NCBI RefSeq assembly: GCF_009650765.1
Contig: NZ_CP045740.1
Location: 1,736,001 to 1,800,000 of the forward strand
DNA length: 64,000 bases
Source: Streptomyces sp. SUK 48
Lineage (GTDB): Bacteria > Actinomycetota > Actinomycetes > Streptomycetales > Streptomycetaceae
Direction: 5' to 3'
Made by a program: the position numbers and the translations under genes. The notes beneath the pieces are model-generated. The model worked only from the letters and a program-made list of their open reading frames with translations, was not told the origin of the DNA and searched no databases. Shown here one piece after another: positions 1 through 9,943 of the stretch (position 1 is its first letter; every line of letters begins with the position of its first letter).

Positions 1-2
1 GC

Positions 3-845
<843 letters not shown>

Positions 846-874
846 GACCCGTCGAGACCCGGAGCGAGACCCGT

Positions 875-938
875 GCGCGAGGGTGCCGGGGGCGAACGCG
901 AGGGTGCCGGATGCGGTTCGCCCCCGGCACCCTCGCGC
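875..938. terminator. Bidirectional terminator hairpin between clp and ggt
   Basis: A 23-bp perfect inverted repeat (arms 875-897 and 916-938, 18-base loop) lies between two convergent stop codons. The location and very high stability fit a shared factor-independent terminator. Confidence 0.8.
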
Positions 939-956
939 GTGTCGTGCGCCCGGCGG

Positions 957-2765
957 CTACGGGGCCGGGTCGACCACCATCGCCGAGCCCCCACCGCGCC
1001 GTACCTTCTCGGCCGCGGCCAGCCACCTGCCGTCCGGCAGCCGCTGCACCCCGGTAGCGGCGCCGATCTCCGGGTTGAGGGTGAAATGGTGGCCGATGGC
1101 CTCCAGCTGCTGCCTCAACGGGCTGTTGTACAGGGCGGGTTCGAGTTCCGTCTGGGCCGCGTTGCGCTGGCTGGCGCGGGGGGCGGCGATCGCGTCGACC
1201 AGCGGAAGGCGCCGGTCGAGGAACTCGGTCAGGGTCTGCAGCACCGTGGTGATGATGGTCGCGCCGCCGGGCGAACCCAGCGCCACCACGGGCCGGTTGC
1301 GGCCGTCGAGGACGATCGCCGGCGAGATCGAGGAGCGCGGCCGCTTGCCCGGACCGGGCAGGTTCGGGTCGGGCACGGAGGGGCTCGCCGGGGTGAAGGA
1401 GAAGTCCGTCAGCTCGTTGTTGAGCAGGAAGCCCCGGCCGGGCACGGTCATCGCGCTGCCGCCGGTCTGCTCGATGGTGAGGGTGTACGAGACGACGTTC
1501 CCCCACTTGTCGGCGACCGTGAGATGGGTGGTGTTCTGGCCCTCGTACGTCGTCGGCGCCGCCTTGCCGCCCTTGGCGCAGTCCTTCGGGTGGTACGGGT
1601 CGCCCGGGGCGAGCGGGCTGGTGAGGACCGCGTCGTCCTTGATCAGGCAGGCCCGCGAGTCCGCGAATTTCTGCGAGAGCAGCTGGCGGGTGGGCACCTT
1701 CTCGTAGGCGGGGTCGCCGACCCAGCGGCCCCGGTCGGCGAACGCGATCCGGCTGGCCTCGATGAAGTGGTGCAGGTACTGCGCCTCGCTCATCTTCGCC
1801 AGGTCGGAGCTCTCCAGGATGTTGAGCGCCTCACCGACCGTGGTGCCGCCCGAGGAGGACGGGGCGATGGAGTAGACGTTCAGACCGCGGTACGCGGTCC
1901 GCGTGGGCGCCTGGAGCTTGGCGCGGTAGACGGCGAGGTCCTTCTCGGCGAGCTTGCCGGGGCGGGCGTCCCAGCCGGAGGCCGGGTCCACGGGCGGGTG
2001 CTCGACGGTCCTGACGATGTCGTCGCCGATGTCGCCGTGGTAGATCGCTCCCATCCCCCTCTTCGCCAACTCCTCGTAGGTCTTCGCGAGTTCGGGGTTC
2101 TTGAAGGTGGAGCCGACGACGGGCAGCTTGCCGCCGGGCAGGAACAGCTTCGCGGTGTCCGGGAAGTAGCGGAACCGGGTCTCGTTGCCCGCGGTCTGCG
2201 AGCGGAAGGTGTCGTCCACGGTGAAGCCGTCGCGGGCGAGCCGCTCGGCCGGCTTCAGGACGCTGCCGAGCTTCCGGCTGCCCCACTCATCGAGGGCGGT
2301 CTGCCAGGTGGCCGGGGCGCCCGGGGTGCCGACGCTGAGTCCGCTGCTGACGGCGTCATTGAAGGAGAGCGGTCTGCCGTTCTCCACGAAGAGCCGGGAG
2401 TCGGCGCTTTGCGGTGCCGTCTCGCGGCCGTCGATGGTGTGCACCGTGCGGGTCCGCGCGTCGTAGTAGACGAAGTAGCCGCCCCCGCCGACGCCGGACG
2501 AGTAGGGCTCGGTGACGCCGAGCGCGGCGGCGGTGGCGACGGCGGCGTCCACCGCGTTGCCGCCGTGCTTGAGGACCTCGATACCGGCGGCGGTGGCGTC
2601 CTTGTCGACGCTGGCGACGGCACCGCCGTAGCCCACGGCCACCGCCTGTTTGCCGGCCGGTCCGCCCGCCTTCGGGGCGGGCGGCGGTGCCGCGGCCCCC
2701 ATCGTCACCACGGCGGCCGAGACCACCGTCAGAACCGCCAGTCTCCGCGTGCCTGGGCGACCCAT
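957..2765 (-). CDS. ggt: Gamma-glutamyltransferase (secreted)
   Basis: A 602-aa precursor of the Ntn-hydrolase family that cleaves gamma-glutamyl bonds (glutathione and related peptides) and can transfer the glutamyl group. The first ~35 residues form a signal peptide (RR followed by a hydrophobic stretch ending AAA), so the enzyme acts outside the membrane. The self-processing and catalytic threonine is the first Thr of the small subunit in QNTTHLTVADKWGN at about residue 405. The downstream GSPGGATIITT glycine motif that shapes the oxyanion hole is intact. Length matches bacterial Ggt precursors. The gene is convergent with the clp gene and divergent from the next one, so it appears to be a single-gene unit. 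Confidence 0.95.
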   Translation of the reverse strand: MGRPGTRRLAVLTVVSAAVVTMGAAAPPPAPKAGGPAGKQAVAVGYGGAVASVDKDATAAGIEVLKHGGNAVDAAVATAAALGVTEPYSSGVGGGGYFVYYDARTRTVHTIDGRETAPQSADSRLFVENGRPLSFNDAVSSGLSVGTPGAPATWQTALDEWGSRKLGSVLKPAERLARDGFTVDDTFRSQTAGNETRFRYFPDTAKLFLPGGKLPVVGSTFKNPELAKTYEELAKRGMGAIYHGDIGDDIVRTVEHPPVDPASGWDARPGKLAEKDLAVYRAKLQAPTRTAYRGLNVYSIAPSSSGGTTVGEALNILESSDLAKMSEAQYLHHFIEASRIAFADRGRWVGDPAYEKVPTRQLLSQKFADSRACLIKDDAVLTSPLAPGDPYHPKDCAKGGKAAPTTYEGQNTTHLTVADKWGNVVSYTLTIEQTGGSAMTVPGRGFLLNNELTDFSFTPASPSVPDPNLPGPGKRPRSSISPAIVLDGRNRPVVALGSPGGATIITTVLQTLTEFLDRRLPLVDAIAAPRASQRNAAQTELEPALYNSPLRQQLEAIGHHFTLNPEIGAATGVQRLPDGRWLAAAEKVRRGGGSAMVVDPAP

Positions 2766-2907
2766 CCGTACCTCCCGTCGGGACAGTCAGCGCAGCGTAG
2801 CCAGATTGTCACACTAGCGACAGTACGTCTCGCGCGCTCGCCACACGACCGTCACAGTTCGAACACCGGTACGCCCAGGACGCGCTGGCCCACTACCATC
2901 CCCGGCC

Positions 2908-3654
2908 ATGAACGACGACGTGCGCGACATCGTCCTGGGCCTGGTGGCGACCGCCATCTCCGCCGCCGCGGGCTGGCTGGCCCGCACCTGTCTGTGGCGC
3001 CGCGGACTCCGGCGCGAGCAGGCGTTCTTCGGGCTGCCGGAGCACGCCGAGGCGCTGCTCGTCGTCAACCGGGACCCGGCCGCGACCGAGCCCGCGGTGC
3101 ACCGCTACGACGTGTTCGCGCTGCTGGAACTGTCCGCGCTCATCAAGGAGTGCGGGGCGCACGCCGAGGTGGCCACCCAGGACACGGTCCGCCAGGGCTT
3201 CGGCGAGCGCACGGAGTTCTGTGTCGGAGGGCCGGCCTCGAACCGCCGGACGGCCGCGCATCTGTCGGCGATGCTGCCGGGGCTGCGGATCACCACCGAC
3301 CCCGAACCGGTGGCCGAGCGGAGCAAGTTCCGCATCGGCGCGCAGGAGTACCGGATGGAGCGGGGGGTCGTGGAGTACGCGCTGCTCGCGCGGGTCACCA
3401 GCGAGGGGCGGCCCCGTCCGGTGTTCCTGTTCTGCGGCCAGAGCGCGATCACCAACCAGGCCGCGACCCGCTATCTGGCCCGCCATCACGAGCGGTTGGC
3501 GCGCACGTACGGCGACGGCACGTTCGTCCTCCTGCTGAAGGTCCTCAACTCGCAGGCGTACGGGCCCGACGTGGTGGAGCTGGTGGCGGATGTGACCCGG
3601 GCGGCGCGCGGTCCGCTGCCGGAGCCCGAGCCGGAGCCCGCGGGGTCCGCGTGA
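2908..3654 (+). CDS. Conserved hypothetical protein with N-terminal membrane anchor
   Basis: A 248-aa protein I do not recognise by function. Residues ~7-27 are a hydrophobic helix followed by an Arg-rich stretch (LWRRGLRREQ), suggesting a type II-like anchor or short inner-membrane segment with a cytosolic body. The body has alternating hydrophobic strands such as EALLVVNRD, VFLFCGQSA and FVLLLKVLNS, typical of an alpha/beta fold. The C-terminus ends in a Pro-Glu repeat (PEPEPEPAGSA). It is divergent from ggt with a 142-bp intergenic region that must hold both promoters. No catalytic motif can be assigned with confidence. Confidence 0.75.
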   Translation: MNDDVRDIVLGLVATAISAAAGWLARTCLWRRGLRREQAFFGLPEHAEALLVVNRDPAATEPAVHRYDVFALLELSALIKECGAHAEVATQDTVRQGFGERTEFCVGGPASNRRTAAHLSAMLPGLRITTDPEPVAERSKFRIGAQEYRMERGVVEYALLARVTSEGRPRPVFLFCGQSAITNQAATRYLARHHERLARTYGDGTFVLLLKVLNSQAYGPDVVELVADVTRAARGPLPEPEPEPAGSA

Positions 3655-4291
3655 GGCGCGGTGCGGGCGGTGACGGCCCGTCGAGCGCAACTCGTCCGGC
3701 GCAGCTGACCTTCTCCTCGCCGGTGCGAGCAGTGATCTCCGGCTGCCGCCGGACGAGCCTGGCCCGTGTGAACTGCCGCCCCTCTCACGGTGCGGGGGCC
3801 ATGGGGTCCCCAACCGGCGGCAGTGCCTCCGTCCCGGTGCGGCGGGGCTTGATCACCTCACCACGGGGCGGAACGCACCATCGTAGTCGAGACGTCGGGG
3901 GCCGGGGTTCCCGGCATGGTGCTAGAGCCTGTCCGGGCAGGCCCGAGGGCCCGCGGGCAGGTGCCGGGGCCGGTTGCCGAGCGCGGTCGTGGACCCCGGT
4001 AACGGGTGGTCCGCGAAGGCGGGGGACGGACGGGGATCGACGGGGCGCCGGGTGAACCGGCCGGTGCGCGTTGCCTGGTACGCCTTCTTCCAGTTGCCGT
4101 TCCTCGGTTCGATCAACGGATCGACGGCCATACGCAGCCCTACTCCACTCTCCGCTGGGTGGTGGTTGCCGCAAACTATCCAGCCGGGCCGGGGAGTCGG
4201 AGGGCGACACGGCCTTTCCGGCATTAGCCGTATTTAAGGCCGCACGGGGAAGGGTGTGGCGGGGCGGGCGTGGTCCCGGGGCCGCCGGGGG
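3655..4291. other. Gene-poor stretch, possible small ORF
   Basis: About 640 bases without a convincing gene. A minus-strand ORF from ATG 4131 to 3922 could encode a 69-aa basic protein containing NGNWKKAYQATRTGRF, preceded by a GGAGTAGGG-like ribosome site. I cannot link it to a family, and the tail looks like out-of-frame Pro/Arg sequence. A short AT-rich patch (4222-4240) may hold a promoter. No terminal inverted repeats or transposase motifs were found. Confidence 0.3.
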
Positions 4292-4705
4292 TCAGACCTC
4301 GGCGATCTCCGCGTACAGCTGGGACAGCTCGGGGACGCCGGTCGCGGCCCACTGGCGGCCGGCGTCCACCACCTCCACCTCGCGCCCGGAGGCCAGGCGC
4401 AGGACGGGCTCGCCGCCGGCGCCGATCCGCCAGGCGGCGCCGGGGACGGTGCGCACCACGACGGTGCCCAGGTACAGCCCGGCGTCATGGCCGAGCCAGG
4501 GCAGCGTCTCGGTGTCGTCGCGCCAGCGCGGGATCATCTGGTCCAGGGCCTCCAGGGAGGCCGGGGTGTCGTCCAGGCGGACGCCGCCCCGGGCCGCCTG
4601 GGCGCGCAGCAGATCGCACTCGGACAGCAGCGCGGCCACCGACTCGGGGTCGGCGGGCAGCGCGGGGTGCTTCTTGTGCCGCGGGCCCAGGAACGGAAGG
4701 TTCAT
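4292..4705 (-). CDS. Small conserved actinobacterial protein (DUF6278-like)
   Basis: A 137-aa cytosolic protein starting MNLPFLGPRHKKHPAL. I associate this N-terminus and length with the DUF6278 family of streptomycetes from memory; no function is known to me. It lacks membrane segments and cysteines. A mixed alpha/beta pattern with a GLYLGTVVVRTV strand and a conserved-looking Trp-rich segment (PRWRDDTETLPWLGH) is visible. It lies 15 bases downstream of exonuclease III on the same strand and may be cotranscribed with it. Confidence 0.75.
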   Translation of the reverse strand: MNLPFLGPRHKKHPALPADPESVAALLSECDLLRAQAARGGVRLDDTPASLEALDQMIPRWRDDTETLPWLGHDAGLYLGTVVVRTVPGAAWRIGAGGEPVLRLASGREVEVVDAGRQWAATGVPELSQLYAEIAEV

Positions 4706-4720
4706 GGACCCAGCGTGGCA

Positions 4721-5500
4721 TCACACGTCGAGGTCGACCACCACGGGCGCGTGATCGGAGGCGCCCTTGCCCTTGCGCTCCTCGCGGTCGACGTAGGCGT
4801 CCTTGACGGCCCCCGCGAAGGCCGCGTTGCCGTACACCAGGTCGATGCGCATGCCGCGGTTCTTGGGGAAGCAGAGCTGGCGGTAGTCCCAGTAGGTGAA
4901 CGGCCGGTCGTACTTGAGCGGGCGCGGGACGACGTCGTCGAGGCCGGCCTCGCGCAGGGCGGTCAGGGCGGCGCGCTCGGCGGGGGTGACGTGGGTGGCG
5001 CCCTCGAAGGCGGCCCGGTCGTAGACGTCGTCGTCGGTCGGCGCCACGTTGTAGTCACCGAGGACGGCGAAGGGGCGGCTGCCCTGGGCGTCGCCGAGGA
5101 CGGCGGCGCGCAGGGCCTCGAACCACTGGAGCTTGTACGCGTAGTGCGGGTGGTCGATCTCACGGCCGTTGGGCACGTACACCGACCAGACGCGGACGGG
5201 GCCGCAGGTGGCGGAGATGGCGCGGGGCTCCGTCACGCCCTCGTACCCGGGGTCGCCGGGCAGTCCCTTGACGACGTCCGCCAGGCCGACGCGGGAGAGC
5301 ACCGCCACGCCGTTCCACCGGCCGGTGGCGTGCACCGCGGCCTCGTAGCCCAGCTCGCGCAGCGGCTCGATCGGGAACTGCTCCTCGGCGACCTTGGCCT
5401 CCTGGAGGCAGAGCACGTCGGTGCCACTGCTCTCCAGCCAGGCCAGCAGGCGCGGGAGGCGGGCGGTGATCGAGTTCACGTTCCAGGTCGCGATGCGCAT
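4721..5500 (-). CDS. xthA: Exodeoxyribonuclease III
   Basis: A 259-aa endonuclease/exonuclease/phosphatase-fold enzyme that cuts DNA at abasic sites and removes 3'-blocking groups in base excision repair. All family blocks are present: ATWNVNSI at the N-terminus (metal and phosphate pocket), CLQEAK with the metal-binding Glu, SVYVPNGREID, VLGDYNVAP with the Asp/Asn pair, and SDHAPVVVDLDV with the catalytic Asp-His near the C-terminus. I chose the internal ATG at 5500 because the family starts MRIATWN; an in-frame ATG ten codons upstream (5530) adds non-conserved residues. Confidence 0.95.
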   Translation of the reverse strand: MRIATWNVNSITARLPRLLAWLESSGTDVLCLQEAKVAEEQFPIEPLRELGYEAAVHATGRWNGVAVLSRVGLADVVKGLPGDPGYEGVTEPRAISATCGPVRVWSVYVPNGREIDHPHYAYKLQWFEALRAAVLGDAQGSRPFAVLGDYNVAPTDDDVYDRAAFEGATHVTPAERAALTALREAGLDDVVPRPLKYDRPFTYWDYRQLCFPKNRGMRIDLVYGNAAFAGAVKDAYVDREERKGKGASDHAPVVVDLDV

Positions 5501-5567
5501 GTCCCACAACCTACCTGGCGGGTACGACAACCCGGCCCGGCCCGCCTCACACCCGGCCCGCCCCGTC

Positions 5568-6203
5568 TCACACCCGGGCCGAGGCCCCCGGGGCGAGCCG
5601 CTGGTGGTCGGTGCCGCCGAGGGCGCCGATCTGGTGGTCGTAGATCGGCCGGGCCAGGTCGGTGAGCAGGGCGTCGTGGATGTCGTAGGCGCGCTGCGGG
5701 CGCACTTCGCGGACGTAGTCGATCACTTCGGCGATCTTGTTCCAGGGGGCCATGACCGGGAGCATCAGCGTCTCCACGGGCCGGTCCGGGACGGTGAGGG
5801 CGTCGCCGGGGTGGAAGATCTTCCCGCCGTCGAGGAGGTAGCCGACGTTGGTGATGCGCGGGATGTCCGGGTGGATCACGGCGTGCAGCTCGCCGTGCGC
5901 CTGGACGTCGAAGCCGGCGGCGGTGAAGGTGTCGCCGTGCCCGACCGTGTGCACCCGGCCCGGGAACGCCGCCGCGATCTTCTCCGCGACGGACCGCAGC
6001 GTCCAGATGTGGGCTGCCGGGTTGTCCTCCATCGCCGCCCGCAGCCGGGACTCGTCGAAGTGGTCCGCGTGCTCGTGCGTGACGAGGATCGCGTCCGCCC
6101 CGAGCGCGGCGTCCTCCTCGCTGAACCCCCCGGGATCGATGACGAGCACCTGCCCGTCCTTCTCCACCCGGACACAGGCATGGGACTTCTTGGTGAGCTT
6201 CAT
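5568..6203 (-). CDS. MBL-fold metal-dependent hydrolase (UlaG-like)
   Basis: A 211-aa metallo-beta-lactamase-fold protein. The metal signature THEHADHFDE (HxHxDH) sits at about residues 42-51, with a further His in HGELHAVIH and the bridging Asp in FHPGDALTV. This layout matches the UlaG/YcjE-like branch with a minimal core, no RNA-binding insertion and no glyoxalase-II tail. Members hydrolyse phosphoesters, lactones or amides, and the substrate cannot be read from sequence. It is 67 bases downstream of a possible promoter for xthA and is transcribed the same way as its neighbours. Confidence 0.85.
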   Translation of the reverse strand: MKLTKKSHACVRVEKDGQVLVIDPGGFSEEDAALGADAILVTHEHADHFDESRLRAAMEDNPAAHIWTLRSVAEKIAAAFPGRVHTVGHGDTFTAAGFDVQAHGELHAVIHPDIPRITNVGYLLDGGKIFHPGDALTVPDRPVETLMLPVMAPWNKIAEVIDYVREVRPQRAYDIHDALLTDLARPIYDHQIGALGGTDHQRLAPGASARV

Positions 6204-6246
6204 GCCTCACCATCCTGCCGGAGGGGGCGCACGGACGCCTCGGGGC

Positions 6247-7542
6247 TCACTCCTCCGGGGTCGTCTCCTCCTGGATGACCTGCTGGGCCACCTTGAAGGC
6301 GCTGGAGGCGGCGGGCAGGCCGACGTAGAGGGAGGTGTGCAGGAGGATCTCGCGGATCTCGTCGGGGGTGAGGCCGTTGCGCAGGGCGGCGCGGGTGTGG
6401 GAGGCGAGTTCGTCCAGGTGGCCGCCGGCGATCAGCGCGGTGAGCGTGACGCAGCTGCGGGTGCGGCGGTCCAGGCCCGGGCGGTCCCAGACCTCGCCCC
6501 AGGCGTAGCGCGTGACGAACTCCTGGAAGTCCCCGGAGAACCGGTCCGCCCCGGCGAGTTCCTGGTCGACCCGGGCATCGCCGAGCACCTCGCGGCGGAT
6601 CTTGAGCCCGGTCTCGTACCGGTCGGCGCGCTCCGCGGGCGGCGCGGCGGCGGCCGGCGGGGCGATCTCCGCGACCGGGACCACGGCCTGCGGCGGCACC
6701 ATCGGCAGCGGCGCCGTGACCTCCGCCCCCGGCAGGGCGATCTGGCCGGTGTCGTACGGCTGCTGCCAGGCCGTGGCGAAGTGGTGGACCAGCAGATCGG
6801 TGACGGCGGCGGGCTGCTCGACCGGGACCAGGTGGGAGGCGCCGGGCACGACCGCGAGCCGGGCGTCCGGGATGCCCGCGACCAGGGTGCGGGCCTCGGC
6901 CGGGCCGGTGACCTGGTCCTCGGAGCCGACCAGGACCAGCGTGGGCGCGGCGACGCGCCCCAGCTCGGCCCGCACGTCGAAGGAGGCGAGGGCCTCGCAG
7001 GAGGCGATGTAGCAGCCGGGGTCGGTGGTGCGCACCATCTGCACGGCCCACTCGGTGATCGCGGGCTGCGCCGCCGAGAACCCGCCGGTGAACCAGCGGT
7101 CCGGTGAGGTCCGGGCGATGGGGTCCAGGCCGTTGGTGCGTACGATCACGCCGCGCTGGCGGAACTCGTCGGCCGTGCCGAACCGGGGCGAGGCCGCGAC
7201 CAGCGCGAGCGAGGCCAGCCGCTCGGGGTGGCGCAGGGCCAGCTCGATCCCTATCGCACCGCCCAGCGCGCAGCCCGCGTACCCGAAGCGCTGCACTCCG
7301 AGCGAGTCCAGGGTCGCGAGCAGCCGGGTGCTCAACTCCCCCACGGACCCGGCCGGATGGGCGGGCGCTCCGCCGTGCCCGGGCAGATCGAACCGGAAGA
7401 TCCGCCACTGCTTGGCCAGCTCCGGAACCTGCCGGTCCCACATGTGCCAGGTGGTGCCCAGTGAGGGAGCCAGGATCAGGACCGGGGCTTGTTCTGGCCC
7501 GTCGAAGCGGTACTGGAGGGTCTCGGGGGCGCTCTCACTCAT
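6247..7542 (-). CDS. PcaD-PcaC fusion: enol-lactonase-like domain + 4-carboxymuconolactone decarboxylase
   Basis: A 431-aa two-domain protein. Residues ~1-255 are an alpha/beta-hydrolase related to 3-oxoadipate enol-lactonase; residues ~305-425 are a carboxymuconolactone decarboxylase domain (LDRRTRSCVTLTALIAGGH, then EIREILLHTSLYVGLPAA). The fusion resembles PcaL of protocatechuate degradation. However, the nucleophile elbow reads G-C-A-L-G (residues 90-94), so the usual Ser is Ala92 (codon 7267-7269), although the acid (SEDQVTG) and His (PGASHLVP) are present. A Pro/Ala-rich linker joins the domains. No other pca genes adjoin it. The start at 7542 was chosen because GAGAGGGTGAG precedes it; an upstream ATG exists at 7566. 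Confidence 0.85.
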   Translation of the reverse strand: MSESAPETLQYRFDGPEQAPVLILAPSLGTTWHMWDRQVPELAKQWRIFRFDLPGHGGAPAHPAGSVGELSTRLLATLDSLGVQRFGYAGCALGGAIGIELALRHPERLASLALVAASPRFGTADEFRQRGVIVRTNGLDPIARTSPDRWFTGGFSAAQPAITEWAVQMVRTTDPGCYIASCEALASFDVRAELGRVAAPTLVLVGSEDQVTGPAEARTLVAGIPDARLAVVPGASHLVPVEQPAAVTDLLVHHFATAWQQPYDTGQIALPGAEVTAPLPMVPPQAVVPVAEIAPPAAAAPPAERADRYETGLKIRREVLGDARVDQELAGADRFSGDFQEFVTRYAWGEVWDRPGLDRRTRSCVTLTALIAGGHLDELASHTRAALRNGLTPDEIREILLHTSLYVGLPAASSAFKVAQQVIQEETTPEE

Positions 7543-7630
7543 GGGTCTCACCCTCTCATCCCTCACGGACGCCCCTAAAACGCGGGATCAATGGATGCCG
7601 TCCTGAGCAGGTCGAGGACCGGCATGGAGC

Positions 7631-8695
7631 TCAGCGGCGGTCCGGGATCTTCAGCTCGCCCCGGGTCACTGCCCGGATGTGGTCGCTCGCGAGCAGGTCG
7701 TGCGGGTGACCGAGGCTGATCGCGCTGATCCCGTCGAGGCGGGCCAGCTGGGCGGCGGTGAAGTCGACCTCCAAGGCGCCCAGGTTGTCCTCCAGTTGGG
7801 CCACTGTGCGGGCGCCGATGATCGGGGCCGTCACGCCAGGGTTGCGCAACGTCCAGGCCAGTGCGACCTGGGCGGGGGTACGGCCCGTCTCCTCGGCGAC
7901 CTCGCCGACGACGTCAGCGATGGCCAGGTTGCGGGTGGTGACCGTGCCGAGTGCGATGTTGAAGGCCCTGCGAGTGCCGTCGCCGACAGCGGCGTCCGCC
8001 CCGGCCAGGTCGGCGCGGCCGTACTTGCCGGTGAGGACGCCCCCGGCGAGGGGCGAGTACGGGACGACGCCCAGCCCCATCTCGAGGGCCATGGGGATGA
8101 GGTCGCGCTCCCCGGTGCGCTCGATGAGGTTGTACTCGATCTGGAGCGCGACCAGCGGTGACCAGCCGCGTAGGCCGGCGGCGGTCTGCATGCGCGAGAC
8201 CTGCCAAGCGGGGGCGTTGCAGATCGCCACGTAGAGGACCTTGCCCTGCCGGACCAGGTCGTCCATGCCGCGCAGGATCTCCTCGACCGGTGTCGTGAAG
8301 TCCCACACGTGCAGATAGAGCAGGTCGACGTAGTCCGTGCCGAGTCCTCGCAGACTCGCCTCCACCGAGGCGAACAGGCTCTTGCGGTGGCTGCCCGAGG
8401 AATTCGGGTCACCGGGGTGGCGCAGCGTCGTGTACTTCGTCGCCAGGACCAGGCTCTCGCGCCGATTGCGGGTGAACTCGCCCAGCAGGCGTTCCGAGGT
8501 GCCGCCGCTGTAGGTGCTGGCGGTGTCGATGAAGTTCCCGCCTCGCTCGACGTACAGGTCGAACAGCTTGCGCGCCTGGTCCTGATCGGCGCCCCAGCCC
8601 GATTCTGTGCCGAAGGTCGCCGCGCCCAGTGCCAGCGGTGAGACCCGCAGCCCGGAACGGCCCAGCAGCCGGTAGGTGTCGAGGGTGAGCGACAT
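7631..8695 (-). CDS. Aldo/keto reductase
   Basis: A 354-aa NADPH-dependent oxidoreductase of the AKR superfamily, probably soluble. The catalytic tetrad is visible: Asp and Tyr in FIDTASTYSGGTSERLLG, Lys in LVLATKY and His in LYLHVWD. The start at 8695 has an ideal AGGAGG seven bases upstream; the longer open frame to 8905 is a shadow. It is divergent from the XRE regulator at 8818 with 122 bp between starts. In streptomycetes such MmyB-type regulators commonly control the adjacent reductase, so substrate-responsive repression is a reasonable inference. The natural carbonyl substrate is unknown. Confidence 0.92.
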   Translation of the reverse strand: MSLTLDTYRLLGRSGLRVSPLALGAATFGTESGWGADQDQARKLFDLYVERGGNFIDTASTYSGGTSERLLGEFTRNRRESLVLATKYTTLRHPGDPNSSGSHRKSLFASVEASLRGLGTDYVDLLYLHVWDFTTPVEEILRGMDDLVRQGKVLYVAICNAPAWQVSRMQTAAGLRGWSPLVALQIEYNLIERTGERDLIPMALEMGLGVVPYSPLAGGVLTGKYGRADLAGADAAVGDGTRRAFNIALGTVTTRNLAIADVVGEVAEETGRTPAQVALAWTLRNPGVTAPIIGARTVAQLEDNLGALEVDFTAAQLARLDGISAISLGHPHDLLASDHIRAVTRGELKIPDRR

Positions 8696-8817
8696 CGCAT
8701 CCTCCTGTGCTCGTGATCGTGATCGGTGCCAGGGACAAGGCTGTGCCGCAGGCGGGCCCGGGGTAAGGGAAGGGACATCCTGGGAACGCCGGTCCCACCC
8801 TCGTTGTTGCGACGGAC

Positions 8818-9663
8818 ATGACGACGCGCACCATCGCCGACACCGTGGACACGACACAGGAACTGGCCGCGTTCCTGCGGGCCCGACGCGAGCGACTGGA
8901 TCCACGCGACTTCGGCCTGCCGTCGCGTCGGCGGGCCCGGCGCACCCCGGGGCTGCGCCGTGAAGAAGTCGCCGAGCTGGCCGGGATCAGCGTCGACTAC
9001 GTCGTACGGCTGGAGCAGGCTCGCGGGCTGCGGCCCTCGGCGGAGGTTCTGGAGGCGTTGGCGCACGCGCTGAGGCTGGGCGCCGACGAACGCGTCCACC
9101 TCTTCGACCTGGCCCGGCAGCGGGCCCGCGACATCGACGGGCCGGCCACCACCGCGGCACCGCCGCTGGCCCGGCTGGTCGCCGACCTGTCACCGATGCC
9201 GGCCATGCTGATGAACCACCGCGCCGACATCCTCGCCTGGAACGACGGGATGGCGCGTCTCCTCCTGGACTTCGGCACTCTGCCTCCGGAGCGGCGCAAC
9301 GCGATGTGGCTCTGCCTGATGCACCCGCAGACCCGTGACCTCTACGTCGACCGCGATCGGGTCCTGCGGGAGGGTGTCGCCCACCTGCGGGCCGCGTGGG
9401 CCGCCCATCCGGATGACCGGGTCCTGGCCGGTCTCATCGCACGCTTCACCACGCACGTCGACGGCTTCGCCCACCGGTGGGCCGAGCAGGACGTGAAGGG
9501 GAACGGCCGGGGCAGCAAGGAGATACGACACCCCGACGTCGGGCCGATCGCCGTGCACTACGAGATGCTGACACCGACGCAGGACCCGGGCCAGCGGCTG
9601 ATGATCTGCCGGCCGGCAGACGAGCGAACCGAGGCAGCGTTCGACCGACTGGCCGCCCGATGA
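8818..9663 (+). CDS. XRE-family regulator with MmyB-like ligand-binding domain
   Basis: A 281-aa transcription factor. An N-terminal helix-turn-helix (residues ~45-80, RREEVAELAGISVDYVVRLEQ) is followed by a PAS-like MmyB/MltR-type domain (residues ~115-275), recognised by MLMNHRADILAWNDG, RNAMWLCLMHP and the C-terminal HPDVGPIAVHYEML. Members of this group bind small lipophilic ligands and control the divergent oxidoreductase gene. The start ATG 8818 fits the family N-terminus. Its paralogue at 11496 sits in an equivalent arrangement with an SDR gene, so the two divergons look like related modules. Confidence 0.9.
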   Translation: MTTRTIADTVDTTQELAAFLRARRERLDPRDFGLPSRRRARRTPGLRREEVAELAGISVDYVVRLEQARGLRPSAEVLEALAHALRLGADERVHLFDLARQRARDIDGPATTAAPPLARLVADLSPMPAMLMNHRADILAWNDGMARLLLDFGTLPPERRNAMWLCLMHPQTRDLYVDRDRVLREGVAHLRAAWAAHPDDRVLAGLIARFTTHVDGFAHRWAEQDVKGNGRGSKEIRHPDVGPIAVHYEMLTPTQDPGQRLMICRPADERTEAAFDRLAAR

Positions 9664-9943
9664 CGTGGGAGCGCCTCGGGGTTTCGTCCGGAGCCTCTGG
9701 TGATCGGGTCCTCTGGTTATCGGTCCGCCGCTACGAGGACGACCGTCCGGATGCCGCGCCCGCGCGGATGCCCACGGATCGCGCGGGATGAAAGGCCCCG
9801 ACGGCCAGGACGGGACCGGGCTCGCGCCGGGGCGTCCGGGTGGGTCCTTCCGGCGCGGCACACAGCGGCGGCGCGATGCGTCGTTCGCTCTCCCCGCAGC
9901 GGGCCTCGCCTCTACTCTGAAGACGCACAGGGAGGAGGGCGTG

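Noticed and set aside
873..4055. A 1060-codon plus-strand open frame across ggt and its neighbours
   Set aside because: Composition (Arg/Gly/Pro/Ala runs) and overlap with ggt and the 2908-3654 gene show it is an antisense/out-of-frame shadow created by high G+C.
3900..4240. Possible insertion-sequence remnant
   Set aside because: A GAGCCTGTCC-like end and a basic 69-aa ORF were noticed, but no matching second end, target duplication or DDE motif could be found.
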